DNA of 63,924 nucleotides, taken from positions 1 through 63,924 of the forward strand of contig CAZAPG010000041.1 in assembly GCA_964486935.1 (NCBI GenBank). The letters are read 5' to 3'. This stretch comes from CAZAPG01 sp964486935. Lineage in GTDB: Bacteria > Chloroflexota > Anaerolineae > 4572-78 > J111. The translations under genes were made by a program, and so were the position numbers. The notes beneath the pieces are model-generated. The model made no database searches and was not told the origin of the DNA. It saw only the letters and a program-made list of their open reading frames with translations. Positions 18,797 to 27,441 of this stretch are shown one piece after another (position 1 is the first letter of the stretch; the number at the start of each line of letters is the position of its first letter).

Positions 18797-19780
18797 TTAC
18801 TGCTCCAACTGCTTTAAGTCCACCCGATTTTCGGCCAGCAGCGCCCGAAAGCGCTCCAGCGTGTGGCGGGTGGCTGTCTCCAGCGGCGTGTGGGGGATAT
18901 CGCCAATAATCTGGCGCAGGCCGGAGTCGTCCAGGTCTGCCGGAAAGGGGAGGGGCTGATTTTGGGCAACGGTAATTTGGGCGTCGGGAACTTCGGCCTT
19001 GAGCATGTCCACAAAATCGGACACGTTGATGATGGTGTTGCGTAAATTACACACCTTTGCCCCCTGATAACCGGCCCGCGCCGCGGCGATGAAGATTTTA
19101 GCGGTGTCGTCGGCGTATTGCAGCGCCACCGTCCCGCCAAACCGAATGTGGAATGAGCGGCCCGCCGCCGCGGCCAGCATGGCCCGGGCAATATCGGAGG
19201 TCATGCCCTGGTCCCTTCCCACGCCATAGACAATGTAGGGGCGCAGCCCCACGCTGCCAATTTGCCAATCCTGCCAGTAGATGCGGGCGGTCTGCTCGTT
19301 GGCCTGCTTGTAGACGCCGTACAGCGTGCCGGGGTACAGAGGCACATCATCCGGTACCGGGCGCTGGGGGTACAGGTCGGCCGGCCCCAGCACGGCCAGC
19401 GAGCTGGCGTAGGCCAGGCCCTGCACCTGTCCCCAAAACTTGCGGGCGGCCTCAAAAATATTGACCGTGCCCACCACATTCACCTGCGCCCCCAGCGAAG
19501 GGTTGGCTTTGCAAAAGGGCACCTGCAAGCCGGCCAGGTGGATGATGTGGCTAATCCGGTGGCTTTCGACCACCTGCTGCACGGCCTCTAATTGGGTAAT
19601 ATCGGTTTGGACAAAGGTAATTTGCTGCAACTCGTCCGGCGAGAGCAGCAGGCCGGGCCGAACCGGGTTGGCGGCCAAATCGGCGGCCACAACCTTGACG
19701 CCTTCATCCAGCAGGTTGCGCAACACCCAGGCCCCAATGCAGCCCATTGCGCCGGTTACTAAAAAGGTTTGGTTGTTCAT
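18797..19780 (-). CDS. NAD-dependent epimerase/dehydratase (extended SDR)
   Basis: 327 residues. N-terminal nucleotide motif T-G-A-M-G-C-I-G-A, D-L-A-A-N at the end of the second strand (an Asp favouring NAD), and catalytic Y-G-V-Y-K. The family modifies hexose or nucleotide-sugar carbons. It is second to last in an operon with aldolase, kinase and URO-D genes. The substrate is not predictable, but a sugar derivative is likely. Confidence 0.88.
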   Translation of the reverse strand: MNNQTFLVTGAMGCIGAWVLRNLLDEGVKVVAADLAANPVRPGLLLSPDELQQITFVQTDITQLEAVQQVVESHRISHIIHLAGLQVPFCKANPSLGAQVNVVGTVNIFEAARKFWGQVQGLAYASSLAVLGPADLYPQRPVPDDVPLYPGTLYGVYKQANEQTARIYWQDWQIGSVGLRPYIVYGVGRDQGMTSDIARAMLAAAAGRSFHIRFGGTVALQYADDTAKIFIAAARAGYQGAKVCNLRNTIINVSDFVDMLKAEVPDAQITVAQNQPLPFPADLDDSGLRQIIGDIPHTPLETATRHTLERFRALLAENRVDLKQLEQ

Positions 19781-19811
19781 TAATTACATACTCCGTTGAA
19801 ATATTTGATTT

Positions 19812-20795
19812 TTAGGGCGTCGCTGCCAGTAACCGGTTGGTGGATTGGATGATTTGATGGCGCAGGGCAAATGGCTCCAGGCCGGCCTGCTCCATGGCCA
19901 GCAGCGCCCCGCCGACCACCGGCGGAGCAGTCAACCTGACCAGCCGGGAACCCGGCGCAATGGCGGCAATGGTCTGGCGCATGGTTTCAACCAGCAGCGG
20001 ACTGCCGTTGTACAGGCTGCCGACCAGCACCACTTCAAAATCCAGGGACTCAAAACCCAACTGGCGAGTCACCCCAATCGCTAAACTGCCCAACTCTCTC
20101 CCGGCCCACAAAATAGCTTCGGTGGCTACCGGGTCGCCTTCGGCGGCGGCTTCAAAAACAAGCGGGGCGGCGGTAGCCTCAATCTGGTAATGCTCCAGGC
20201 TCAATCCTTCCAGCAGGTCTTCAATATTTTTGGCCCCGACCAGCTTGATAAATTTGGCGGTCAGGCTGGTGGGCGGGCCGCGCCGGGACCACTGCAAGGC
20301 AATGGCCCGGATGGCCCTGTCAACCAAATCCAGCCCGCCGGCGGCTTCGCCCATGCGGGGGCCGTAACCGGTTAGCCGGCCCACGCGTCGATTTTGGTCC
20401 CAACCCCAGCAGTTGCTGCGGGTTCCGGCCACCACGGCCAGCCCCCACCCTGCGGTTGAGCCGGCCAGCAGGCCAATGAGGGTATCGTTGACAAATTCAA
20501 AAGGGGCCTCTAATTCCAGGGGACGGATGGCCGCCAGCGTCGGCTCATTTTGCGAGGGCCAATCGTAGCCGGCAATGCCAAAACCGGCGCCGGCAATTTG
20601 ACGTTTGGAAATTCCGGCATGGGCCAGGGCCAGGCGCGTAATCTCGGAGAGCGTTTTAGCCAGCCCGTCGTAGCCAACATCTTCGTAATTGCCGGGACCT
20701 CCCTGGCCAAAGCCGCGCGCCCGGCCAGAGTCGTCAACAATCAGGGCGTGGCTTTTGGTGCCGCCAATATCAACGCCCAGAAAGTAATCGGTCAT
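19812..20795 (-). CDS. BadF/BadG/BcrA/BcrD-type ATPase, GlcNAc-kinase-like
   Basis: 327 residues with the actin-like ATPase fold: phosphate-1 motif G-V-D-I-G-G-T-K-S at the N-terminus and A-G-T-R-S-N as phosphate-2. The more usual reading of the latter is AGTGSN, so one Gly is replaced by Arg. A C-terminal V-V-G-G-A-L-L-A motif matches the family. In this size class the proteins are mostly N-acetylglucosamine or related sugar kinases. It lies between an aldolase and an epimerase, which fits phosphorylation of a sugar before cleavage. Confidence 0.82.
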   Translation of the reverse strand: MTDYFLGVDIGGTKSHALIVDDSGRARGFGQGGPGNYEDVGYDGLAKTLSEITRLALAHAGISKRQIAGAGFGIAGYDWPSQNEPTLAAIRPLELEAPFEFVNDTLIGLLAGSTAGWGLAVVAGTRSNCWGWDQNRRVGRLTGYGPRMGEAAGGLDLVDRAIRAIALQWSRRGPPTSLTAKFIKLVGAKNIEDLLEGLSLEHYQIEATAAPLVFEAAAEGDPVATEAILWAGRELGSLAIGVTRQLGFESLDFEVVLVGSLYNGSPLLVETMRQTIAAIAPGSRLVRLTAPPVVGGALLAMEQAGLEPFALRHQIIQSTNRLLAATP

Positions 20796-20828
20796 AAATC
20801 GGTCATCTACCTCTCTGTAGAATGGGTG

Positions 20829-21608
20829 TTATTTCAGCATCGCCAGCGCATCGTCCAACCCGGCGGCCTGATGAACCAGGGCGCAGATGGCCTTAATCAT
20901 TTTGACCGGTTCTCCAGCGCCCCACAGGTTGCGCCCCATGGCCACCCCGGCGGCTCCGGCATCCATTGCCTGGCGCACCAATTGAAAGGTGTCGGCCACG
21001 CTTTTTTGGCTGCCGCCGGCAATCACCAGCGGAACCGGGCAGCTTTCGACCACGCGGGCCATGCCATCCTGGCTGCCGGGCCAGGCCGTTTTCACTATGG
21101 TTGCGCCCAGTTCGGCGCCGGCCCGCGCCGCCCGGCGAACGGCCTCGGCGCGCCCCACCTGCTCGATAAAGCCGGCGGTGGGGTACATCATAAACAGCGA
21201 GGGCATATTCCATGCTTCGCACGCCTCTAAAATTGGGGCTGCCTGCTCAATCATCTGGCGTTCGGTTTGAGCGCCCACCAAAATTTCAAGCGCCACGGCA
21301 TCGGCGGCCCATTTGATGGCCTTGACCACGCTGCCAAACAGGGCGGCGTGTTCCACGGTGCAGCTATTGGTGAGCATGTGAATGGTGGCCAGTTTGGTGT
21401 TGTATTCGGCAAACAATACGTTGGCTAACCCCTGATTAAAAATAATTCCGTTGGCGCCGCCCTCTGCCGCCCAGCGAGCCGCGTGCCGGGGATTCTCAAC
21501 GCCGGGCAGTGGGCCAAACGGCAGCCCGTGGTCAAAGGGGAGCAGGACGGTTTTACCGGTTTGGGGATTAACAATGCGGTCGTATCGTGTTTTCAATCCG
21601 GGATGCAT
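20829..21608 (-). CDS. Class I aldolase of the DeoC/FbaB/LsrF group
   Basis: 259 residues, a TIM barrel. F-D-H-G at 25-28 is the conserved start of archaeal-type FBA and LsrF proteins, and Lys173 in A-T-I-V-K-T-A-W-P-G is the Schiff-base lysine. G-G-S-Q-K and G-A-A-G-V-A-M-G-R-N-L-W form the phosphate-binding end of the barrel. It would split or transfer a ketose phosphate. It is the first gene of the minus operon and diverges from the DeoR gene, with an excellent promoter in front. Confidence 0.9.
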   Translation of the reverse strand: MHPGLKTRYDRIVNPQTGKTVLLPFDHGLPFGPLPGVENPRHAARWAAEGGANGIIFNQGLANVLFAEYNTKLATIHMLTNSCTVEHAALFGSVVKAIKWAADAVALEILVGAQTERQMIEQAAPILEACEAWNMPSLFMMYPTAGFIEQVGRAEAVRRAARAGAELGATIVKTAWPGSQDGMARVVESCPVPLVIAGGSQKSVADTFQLVRQAMDAGAAGVAMGRNLWGAGEPVKMIKAICALVHQAAGLDDALAMLK

Positions 21609-21687
21609 TTTTTTCTCTTTCTACCCTTATGCCAAACGGTAATTTTGCACAATGGCTTCGCGGAGTGGGTAAACAGGCAGCCCCGCA

Positions 21688-21716
21688 ATTATGTCACTCG
21701 CTGCCAAAAATGTCAA
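21688..21716 (-). promoter_or_regulatory. Near-consensus sigma70 promoter of the aldolase operon
   Basis: Minus strand: TTGACA (21716-21711), 17-base spacer, CATAAT (21693-21688), about 80 bases before the aldolase ATG. It matches consensus at 11 of 12 positions. Confidence 0.82.
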
Positions 21717-21764
21717 AAGGGGTTCTGCGGGCAAGGCAAAGTTTAGCTAATTAAGCCAAAAAAA

Positions 21765-21789
21765 TGCTCATATCATTGACAAATGAGCA
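21765..21789. promoter_or_regulatory. Candidate DeoR operator
   Basis: Inverted repeat TGCTCAT - 11 bases - ATGAGCA covering the -35 box of the DeoR-gene promoter. A second palindrome, AGCAATTGCT, lies at 21819-21828 just after the expected start site. Placement between divergent operons fits autoregulation and repression of both. Confidence 0.5.
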
Positions 21790-21804
21790 GATACATGCTA
21801 TAGT
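21776..21804 (+). promoter_or_regulatory. Near-consensus sigma70 promoter of the DeoR operon
   Basis: TTGACA, 17-base spacer, TATAGT, matching consensus at 11 of 12 positions. The expected start is near 21811, about 70 bases before the ATG. Confidence 0.82.
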
Positions 21805-21883
21805 GCGGGCCAATTTAAGCAATTGCTCCCCACCACGCAGGTTTATCTACCCATCTGTTGAGTAGCTAAATTGAAAGGCAACG

Positions 21884-22642
21884 ATGCCAACCGAGCGTCA
21901 GATGCAAATTCTCCAATACCTAACCCGTCACGAGAGCATTGAAGTTACCGAGTTAAGTGGCCTGCTAAAAGTATCCCCGTCAACTATCCGCCGCGAACTA
22001 CGAGTTATGGAGAAACATGGACTGTTGCTGCGCACCCACGGCTCCGCTCAACTACCCAACCCCATCAGATATGAACATCCATATGAAAACAGGGCTGCTC
22101 GCCAAACCGAGGCCAAACGCAAAATTGCCGCCGCCGCCAAGCGGCTGATTAAGCCGGGGCAGGTAATTGGCCTGAGCGGCGGCACTACCTGCACCGAACT
22201 GGCCCGGCAACTGCGGGCCATGCAGGAGATCACTATTGTGACCAATGCCATCAACGTGGCCCTCGAGATGCAAGGCGGCGATAAACGGGTAGTCGTTACC
22301 GGCGGCGTTCTGAACCAAAACTCGTATGAGCTGGTGGGCAGTTTGATGACCCAAAGCCTGCAAACCATGCATCTTGATGTGGTATTTTTAGGAGTCAACG
22401 GGGTTGATGTGGAGTTTGGCTTTTCGATGTCTGATGAACCCGAAGCCGTAGCCGGACGCGCTTTCCTTGACGCCTCGGACCAGGTGGTGGTTATTGCCGA
22501 TCACGCCAAAATTGGCCAGACAACCTTTGTGCGCTTTTGCGCTCTGTACGAGGTAGATTTACTCATCACCGACGATGGAATTAGCCCGGAGCAGCTAACT
22601 TCGCTAACCAACGCCAACCTTAATGTTGCTATTGCCGAGTAA
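21884..22642 (+). CDS. DeoR family transcriptional regulator
   Basis: 252 residues. An N-terminal DeoR helix-turn-helix (about 1-55: R-Q-M-Q-I-L-Q-Y-L through S-P-S-T-I-R-R-E-L) is followed by the phosphosugar-sensing domain, with G-L-S-G-G-T-T-C-T-E-L and V-T-G-G-V-L-N-Q-N. Such proteins usually repress sugar genes until a sugar phosphate binds. It is divergent from the aldolase operon and leads the aminotransferase-transporter operon, which fits local control by a phosphorylated intermediate of the kinase/aldolase pathway. Confidence 0.92.
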   Translation: MPTERQMQILQYLTRHESIEVTELSGLLKVSPSTIRRELRVMEKHGLLLRTHGSAQLPNPIRYEHPYENRAARQTEAKRKIAAAAKRLIKPGQVIGLSGGTTCTELARQLRAMQEITIVTNAINVALEMQGGDKRVVVTGGVLNQNSYELVGSLMTQSLQTMHLDVVFLGVNGVDVEFGFSMSDEPEAVAGRAFLDASDQVVVIADHAKIGQTTFVRFCALYEVDLLITDDGISPEQLTSLTNANLNVAIAE

Positions 22643-22663
22643 TATTTTTGAAAGGAAAGAGTT

Positions 22664-23905
22664 ATGCCCGGACCCGGATTTGACCTGGTCGGCGAAGAAG
22701 AAATAGCCGAAGTTGTTGAGGTGTTGCGCGCCGGACACATTTATCGCTATGGCGCGCCCGATAACCCCAACTTTAAAGCCAAAGTGTGGCAGTTTGAAGA
22801 AGCCGTAGCTCGCCGCTCGCAGGTAAAACACGCGGTAGCCGTCAACAGCGGCACCACCGCCTTGTGGGTCACGCTTATGGGGCTGGGCCTTGGCCCCGGC
22901 GACGAGGTGATTGTGCCCGGCTTTACTTTTATTGCCAGCATCGCTTCCATTATTTACGCCCGCGCCGTCCCCATTTTGGGCGAGATTGACCGCACCTTCA
23001 ACCTGGACCCCGCCGACGTTGAGCAAAAAATAACCCCTCGCACCAAAGCCATCATGCCGGTGCATTTGATGGGCAACCTGGCCCGCATGGATGAACTCAA
23101 AGCCATTGCCGACCGCCACAACCTGCTGCTGATAGAAGATTGCGCCCAGGCCTTTGGAGCCAGCTACAAAGGCCGGCCTGTGGGCAGCATGGGCCACGCC
23201 GGAGCCTTCAGTTTTAACTACGTTAAAATCATCACCGGCGGCGAAGGCGGCATGATAATTACCAACAACGAGGATGACTACAAACGCTTTTTTGCCCTGC
23301 ACGACCACGGCCACTCGCCGCTGCGCCGGGGCAAAGAGGTTGGCCAGCGCCCCTTTATTGGCCTGGATTTCCGCATGACCGAATTTCAGGGGGCTGTGTT
23401 ATTGGCCCAATTACGCAAACTGGACTATATTAGAGAGCATCTGCACGCCAACAAACGGCTGTTCAAATCGCTCATTGCCGGCCTGCCGGGGCTGGAATTT
23501 AGAGAGCTGCCCGACCCCGACGGCGAAGCCGCCACCCTGCTCACCCTCATCCTACCATCCGAAGAGATTGCTCGCCGGCTGGCCGCCGATTTGGGCATCA
23601 AAGTGCTGGCCGATGCCGGCTGGCACGTTTACAACAATATGGAACCCATTTTAGAAAAACGGCTGCCCGTGCCCCGCGGCTGCCCCTTTAACTGCTCCAA
23701 CACCTACCCCCACCCGGTTGAATACCGCCAGGGTATGCTGCCCCAAACAGATGCGCTGCTGGCCCGCGCCATCAACATTGGCATTGGCATGGACGACCGG
23801 GGCCTGGGGGCCAACTTTGGCCTGACAATTAAAGATGGCAAAGAAGCCGTTGAGGCCAAAGCCGCAGAATTTCGGCGGGCGGCCCAAAAATATCTTGGCA
23901 ACTGA
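22664..23905 (+). CDS. DegT/DnrJ/EryC1/StrS PLP-dependent aminotransferase
   Basis: 413 residues. N-S-G-T-T-A at 61-66 binds PLP phosphate, E-D near 158-159 contacts the PLP nitrogen, and Lys188 in F-N-Y-V-K-I-I-T-G-G-E-G-G is the Schiff-base lysine. These enzymes transaminate keto-sugars or inosose, usually in biosynthesis. Here it sits between a catabolic-type DeoR regulator and an importer, so reverse use (removing the amino group of an imported amino sugar or amino cyclitol) is an attractive inference. AAAGGAAAG precedes the ATG. Confidence 0.9.
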   Translation: MPGPGFDLVGEEEIAEVVEVLRAGHIYRYGAPDNPNFKAKVWQFEEAVARRSQVKHAVAVNSGTTALWVTLMGLGLGPGDEVIVPGFTFIASIASIIYARAVPILGEIDRTFNLDPADVEQKITPRTKAIMPVHLMGNLARMDELKAIADRHNLLLIEDCAQAFGASYKGRPVGSMGHAGAFSFNYVKIITGGEGGMIITNNEDDYKRFFALHDHGHSPLRRGKEVGQRPFIGLDFRMTEFQGAVLLAQLRKLDYIREHLHANKRLFKSLIAGLPGLEFRELPDPDGEAATLLTLILPSEEIARRLAADLGIKVLADAGWHVYNNMEPILEKRLPVPRGCPFNCSNTYPHPVEYRQGMLPQTDALLARAINIGIGMDDRGLGANFGLTIKDGKEAVEAKAAEFRRAAQKYLGN

Positions 23906-24000
23906 AAGGAGGAGTCCAAAAAACAGTTACATAACCAAACAGCGTGGAAATAGTTTGAGGTAAGCAAAATTCATCACTCTTTCTTGGAGGAGAAAAACCA

Positions 24001-25428
24001 ATGAAAAAGTTAATGAGTATTTTAACCATTGCAGTGTTAGCCGCAGTTGCGCTAATGCTGGCCCCCAACCACACCCTGGCCCAGGGCGGCGATGTTGCCT
24101 GCGAGTCCGACGTGGTAGTGCAGGCCGATGACTGGCTGTCGAAACTGGCCGATAAATTTTACGGCGACCCACTGGCCTTTCCCGCTATTGCCGAAGCCAC
24201 TAACGCCAAAGCCGCCGCCGATAGCAGCTACGCCACCATTGCCAATGTTGACCTGATTGAAGTTGGCTGGAAACTGTGTATCCCCAGCGTGGCCGATGCC
24301 CAGGCGCTGTTGGGCGAAGAGCGGCCAATTAACGTTTCCATTCTTAACCAGCAAATGACCAGAGCCGAAATTGCCGAAGCCATTCGTCAGGAAGGCGAAC
24401 TGGTGGTTGGCAACTGGACCTACACCGCCAACGATGACCTGGTGCGCGAGTTTCAGCAATACGTGCTGGATACCTACGGCGTTGAAGTTACGCTTACTTA
24501 CGATGGCACCCAGGCCCCCAGCGTTTATTTAACCAACGTTTACGCCGCGCAGCGGGCCGGCAACCCCTCGCCCTACGATGTGCTGGCCATTGAAGAAAAC
24601 TACTGGTACGAAGCCATTCAGCAAGATGCGGTTGAAAACATTTTGCCTTCCGGGTTGATTCCCAACCAGGCCCTGGTAGCCCAAAAATTTCAAAAATCAC
24701 CCACGGCCATTGGCTTTCAGGCCACGGCTTTTCCCGGCGTGGTTTACAGCAAAAGCCGCGCCGGCTGGATGACCAAACTGACCGACCTGGCCGACCCGCG
24801 CTTGCAGGGCAAAATTACCCTGCCCCTGCCCGGCGATGTGACCGCCGGCGGCTTTTTAGTAACCGTTGCCGGTGAATTGGGCAAAGATTACAAAGACCCG
24901 CAGCAAATGATTGAAGTGGTTGATTGGGTTGTTGACAACATTGGCCCCAATGCCATCAAATACACCACCGACAGCGCCGAAATGCAGCAGCTTTTGCGCT
25001 CCGGCGCAGCCGATGCCGTGGTCTTCTGGAACTCGCTGGCCCGCCTGGAGTTTTTGAGCGGTAACGAAGACGCCGCCTTGCTGGTTCCCGAAACCGGCGT
25101 GTACCCCATTAACGGCTACATGTGGATTCCCAAAGGCGCGCCGCACCCGGTGCTGGCCCAGGTCTTTATCAACTGGCGCATCAGCCCCGAGGTTCAGTTC
25201 CCTAACGAATGGGGCATTGAACCCGGCCCCTGGTCCGAGCTACACGAAGGCTTTTTAGGCCCGGCCTACTCCGAAACCCTCATCCCCGACTGGTTTGGCG
25301 ACCAATACTTTACCTACTACCCTTCAGCCCAACAGATTGACCAGAGCTTTCAAACTATGGATTGGGAAGCCTACACCAACGGCGTAGATACCTGGATGAA
25401 CCACTACGCCGAAAGATTGGGACAATAG
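24001..25428 (+). CDS. LysM-containing extracellular solute-binding protein, PotD/AfuA-like
   Basis: 475 residues. An N-terminal signal peptide ends near A-L-A-Q at about 27, with no lipobox. Residues about 34-97 form a LysM-like domain (V-V-V-Q-A-D-D-W-L-S-K-L-A-D-K-F-Y-G through G-W-K-L-C-I-P). From about 130 a family-1/8 binding-protein domain follows, of the spermidine/putrescine or iron type. Fusion of a peptidoglycan/chitin-binding module to an importer receptor is unusual and could tether it to the wall in place of a lipid anchor. It is followed by two permeases and an ATPase. Confidence 0.88.
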   Translation: MKKLMSILTIAVLAAVALMLAPNHTLAQGGDVACESDVVVQADDWLSKLADKFYGDPLAFPAIAEATNAKAAADSSYATIANVDLIEVGWKLCIPSVADAQALLGEERPINVSILNQQMTRAEIAEAIRQEGELVVGNWTYTANDDLVREFQQYVLDTYGVEVTLTYDGTQAPSVYLTNVYAAQRAGNPSPYDVLAIEENYWYEAIQQDAVENILPSGLIPNQALVAQKFQKSPTAIGFQATAFPGVVYSKSRAGWMTKLTDLADPRLQGKITLPLPGDVTAGGFLVTVAGELGKDYKDPQQMIEVVDWVVDNIGPNAIKYTTDSAEMQQLLRSGAADAVVFWNSLARLEFLSGNEDAALLVPETGVYPINGYMWIPKGAPHPVLAQVFINWRISPEVQFPNEWGIEPGPWSELHEGFLGPAYSETLIPDWFGDQYFTYYPSAQQIDQSFQTMDWEAYTNGVDTWMNHYAERLGQ

Positions 25429-25538
25429 CCGGGTAATCAAGGGAGTTAACATGAAGCCCCGGCTTCGCCCCAAAGGATGAAAACAGGAGTCAAAAAGCGC
25501 GCTTATTGACTCCTGCAAGTCCATTTTCTGAGGAGATT

Positions 25539-25569
25539 GGAGATTGGGAGATTAAATCTCCCAATCTCC
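25539..25569. repeat. Intercistronic hairpin after the binding-protein gene
   Basis: Arms GGAGATTGGGAGAT and ATCTCCCAATCTCC (14 bases, perfect) around a TAA loop. There is no T-run. The position between binding protein and permease suggests an mRNA-stabilising stem. It also contains a repeated GGAGATT unit. Confidence 0.75.
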
Positions 25570-25602
25570 ACTTCTCCCAACCTCTGTTTAAGGAGTAAAT
25601 TT

Positions 25603-26499
25603 ATGGCCCAGGAAATGGCCCCGGCCGTAGCCGCCGAAATAGCCGACCTGTCTGATGCCGACCAGCGCTTTACCGGCTGGCAAACGGTGATTATGCTGCT
25701 GCCCGCGGCCCTGGTTGTATCGCTGTTTCTTTTTTATCCTTTAGCATTTATTATTATGCTCAGTTTTACCACCGGCGACAGCTTTTTATCAACCCAGGGC
25801 GCTATCTACACGGCCGAAAATTATTTCAACCTGGCCGGGCGATACGCGCCCAACGTCTGGGTCACTATCAAACTGGCCGGGCTGGCCACTCTGGCCGATT
25901 TGATTTTTGGCTTTCCCTTTGCCTACATTTTGGTGCGTAAAGTGCGCTACCGCGATATTGTGCGCGGTTTTATGGTTTTCCCCATGTTTGGCGCGCTGTA
26001 CATTGCCTTTGGTATGCGCTTTATTTTACTGCCCGGCGGCTGGCTATCGCCGCTGTTTAACCTGCTGGGTCTGGAGGGTGTCCAGATTTTATACGGGCTG
26101 CCTTCGGTGGTGTTTGCCATGGCCATCTTCACCTTCCCTTTTATGGTTATGAACATTGGCGCGGCGCTCAGTAATGTTGACCCCATTTTAGAGGAAGCCT
26201 CGGTCTGTTTGGGAGCAAAACCGTGGCAAACCTTCTGGCGGGTGTTGCTGCCGCTAACTCGCTCTGGGGTGCTGGCCGGCATTTTGATGTGTTTTGGCTG
26301 GAACATTGGCGCGTTTGCCGAGCCGCTGCTGCTGGGCAGCCTGGACGAGCAGCGCGCCCTGGCCTGGACGCTTTACCAGCGCGGCGTGGTTCAGCTTGAT
26401 TACGGGCTGGCTACGGCCATTGGCGTGGTGCTGATGATTATTGCCTTTACGGTTAATTACACCTCGTTGCGCTACTCGCGGGGGGCGTTGGTACAATGA
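25603..26499 (+). CDS. ABC importer permease, PotB-like
   Basis: 298 residues. I place the start at ATG 25603 because AAGGAG precedes it at a correct distance; the longer frame would begin inside the hairpin at 25539-25569. Six membrane segments and an E-E-A-S-V-C-L-G-A ATPase-contact loop are visible. It forms half of the inner-membrane channel. The stop overlaps the next permease start by 4 bases. Confidence 0.9.
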   Translation: MAQEMAPAVAAEIADLSDADQRFTGWQTVIMLLPAALVVSLFLFYPLAFIIMLSFTTGDSFLSTQGAIYTAENYFNLAGRYAPNVWVTIKLAGLATLADLIFGFPFAYILVRKVRYRDIVRGFMVFPMFGALYIAFGMRFILLPGGWLSPLFNLLGLEGVQILYGLPSVVFAMAIFTFPFMVMNIGAALSNVDPILEEASVCLGAKPWQTFWRVLLPLTRSGVLAGILMCFGWNIGAFAEPLLLGSLDEQRALAWTLYQRGVVQLDYGLATAIGVVLMIIAFTVNYTSLRYSRGALVQ

Positions 26500-27341
26500 C
26501 AACAACCGCCGCTCAAGCCGTCAAAAAACAAAAAAAAGAGCCGTTTCGCCTGTCGCCCCGGCGCATCAGCGATATTTTGAGCCACGCCTACATCTGGCTG
26601 TGCCTGCTCTTTTTTGTGGCCCCCTTTCTGGCCCTGCTCAACTACTCGCTGCAAAAAGGGGCCACCGGCGTTTACACCCTCAGCAATTTTGGCTACGTGT
26701 TTGGCAGCTTCACCAACAACCTGTTGACCAGCTTTCAGGTTTCGGGGCTGGCCATTGCTATTAATTTACTCATCACCCTGCCGGCGGCCTATGCCATTGT
26801 GCGCCATCAATTTCCGGGCCGGCGGCTGATTCTGTCGGCCTTAACCCTGCCGCTGTACACGCCCGCCCCGGTGTTGGGCCTGAGTTTGGTGCTGGTCTAC
26901 AATTTTACTTACCGGATGACCACCTCTATTTGGGGGCTGGTGTTTGCCATGGTCGTTGGCACCTTCCCGCTGATGCTCATCCCCATTGTGGTGGCTATGA
27001 AAGACCTGCCCCTGGTCTTTGAAGAAGCCGCCCTGTGCCTGGGCGCAACCCGCTGGCAAACCTATTTTAGGGTAGTGCTGCCTTTAATTGGGCCGGGCAT
27101 CAGCGCCGGTATTTTGCTCTGCTTCATCATTGTCTTCAACGAGTATCTGGTAACGCTGTTTGTGGCCCCGCCCAGCGTGCAAACGGCGACGCTGCGCGTT
27201 TTCAACCTGGTGCGCACCGCCGGAATTCAAAATACCACGGCGGCGCTGGCTGCCTTTATGCAAATTGTCTCATTTACCGCCGTCATTGTCTTTTTCCGCG
27301 TGTTTGGCTCGCGTTACCTGAAAGGCACGCATCTGATTTGA
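26496..27341 (+). CDS. ABC importer permease, PotC-like
   Basis: 281 residues with six membrane segments and the contact loop E-E-A-A-L-C-L-G-A-T-R-W. It is coupled to the PotB-like gene by ATGA overlap. With that protein and the ATPase at 27442 it forms a MalFGK/PotABC-like importer. A 100-base spacer with an ACGT-rich palindrome follows. Confidence 0.9.
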   Translation: MTTTAAQAVKKQKKEPFRLSPRRISDILSHAYIWLCLLFFVAPFLALLNYSLQKGATGVYTLSNFGYVFGSFTNNLLTSFQVSGLAIAINLLITLPAAYAIVRHQFPGRRLILSALTLPLYTPAPVLGLSLVLVYNFTYRMTTSIWGLVFAMVVGTFPLMLIPIVVAMKDLPLVFEEAALCLGATRWQTYFRVVLPLIGPGISAGILLCFIIVFNEYLVTLFVAPPSVQTATLRVFNLVRTAGIQNTTAALAAFMQIVSFTAVIVFFRVFGSRYLKGTHLI

Positions 27342-27403
27342 GCCGTTACGGACCACGTACCACGTACTACGTTACGTGGCGCGTAGCAGGTGGTACGTGG
27401 CTC
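27340..27403. repeat. ACGT-rich intergenic palindrome
   Basis: GAGCC...CCACGTACCAC on the left and GTGGTACGTGG...CTC on the right; the 11-base inner arms (27353-27363 and 27390-27400) match perfectly. Related CACGT-rich palindromes occur at 37427-37460 and as a single arm near 4476. Confidence 0.7.
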
Positions 27404-27441
27404 AAAAGTCCACAACACAAATATCGTTTTAAGGTGAACTC

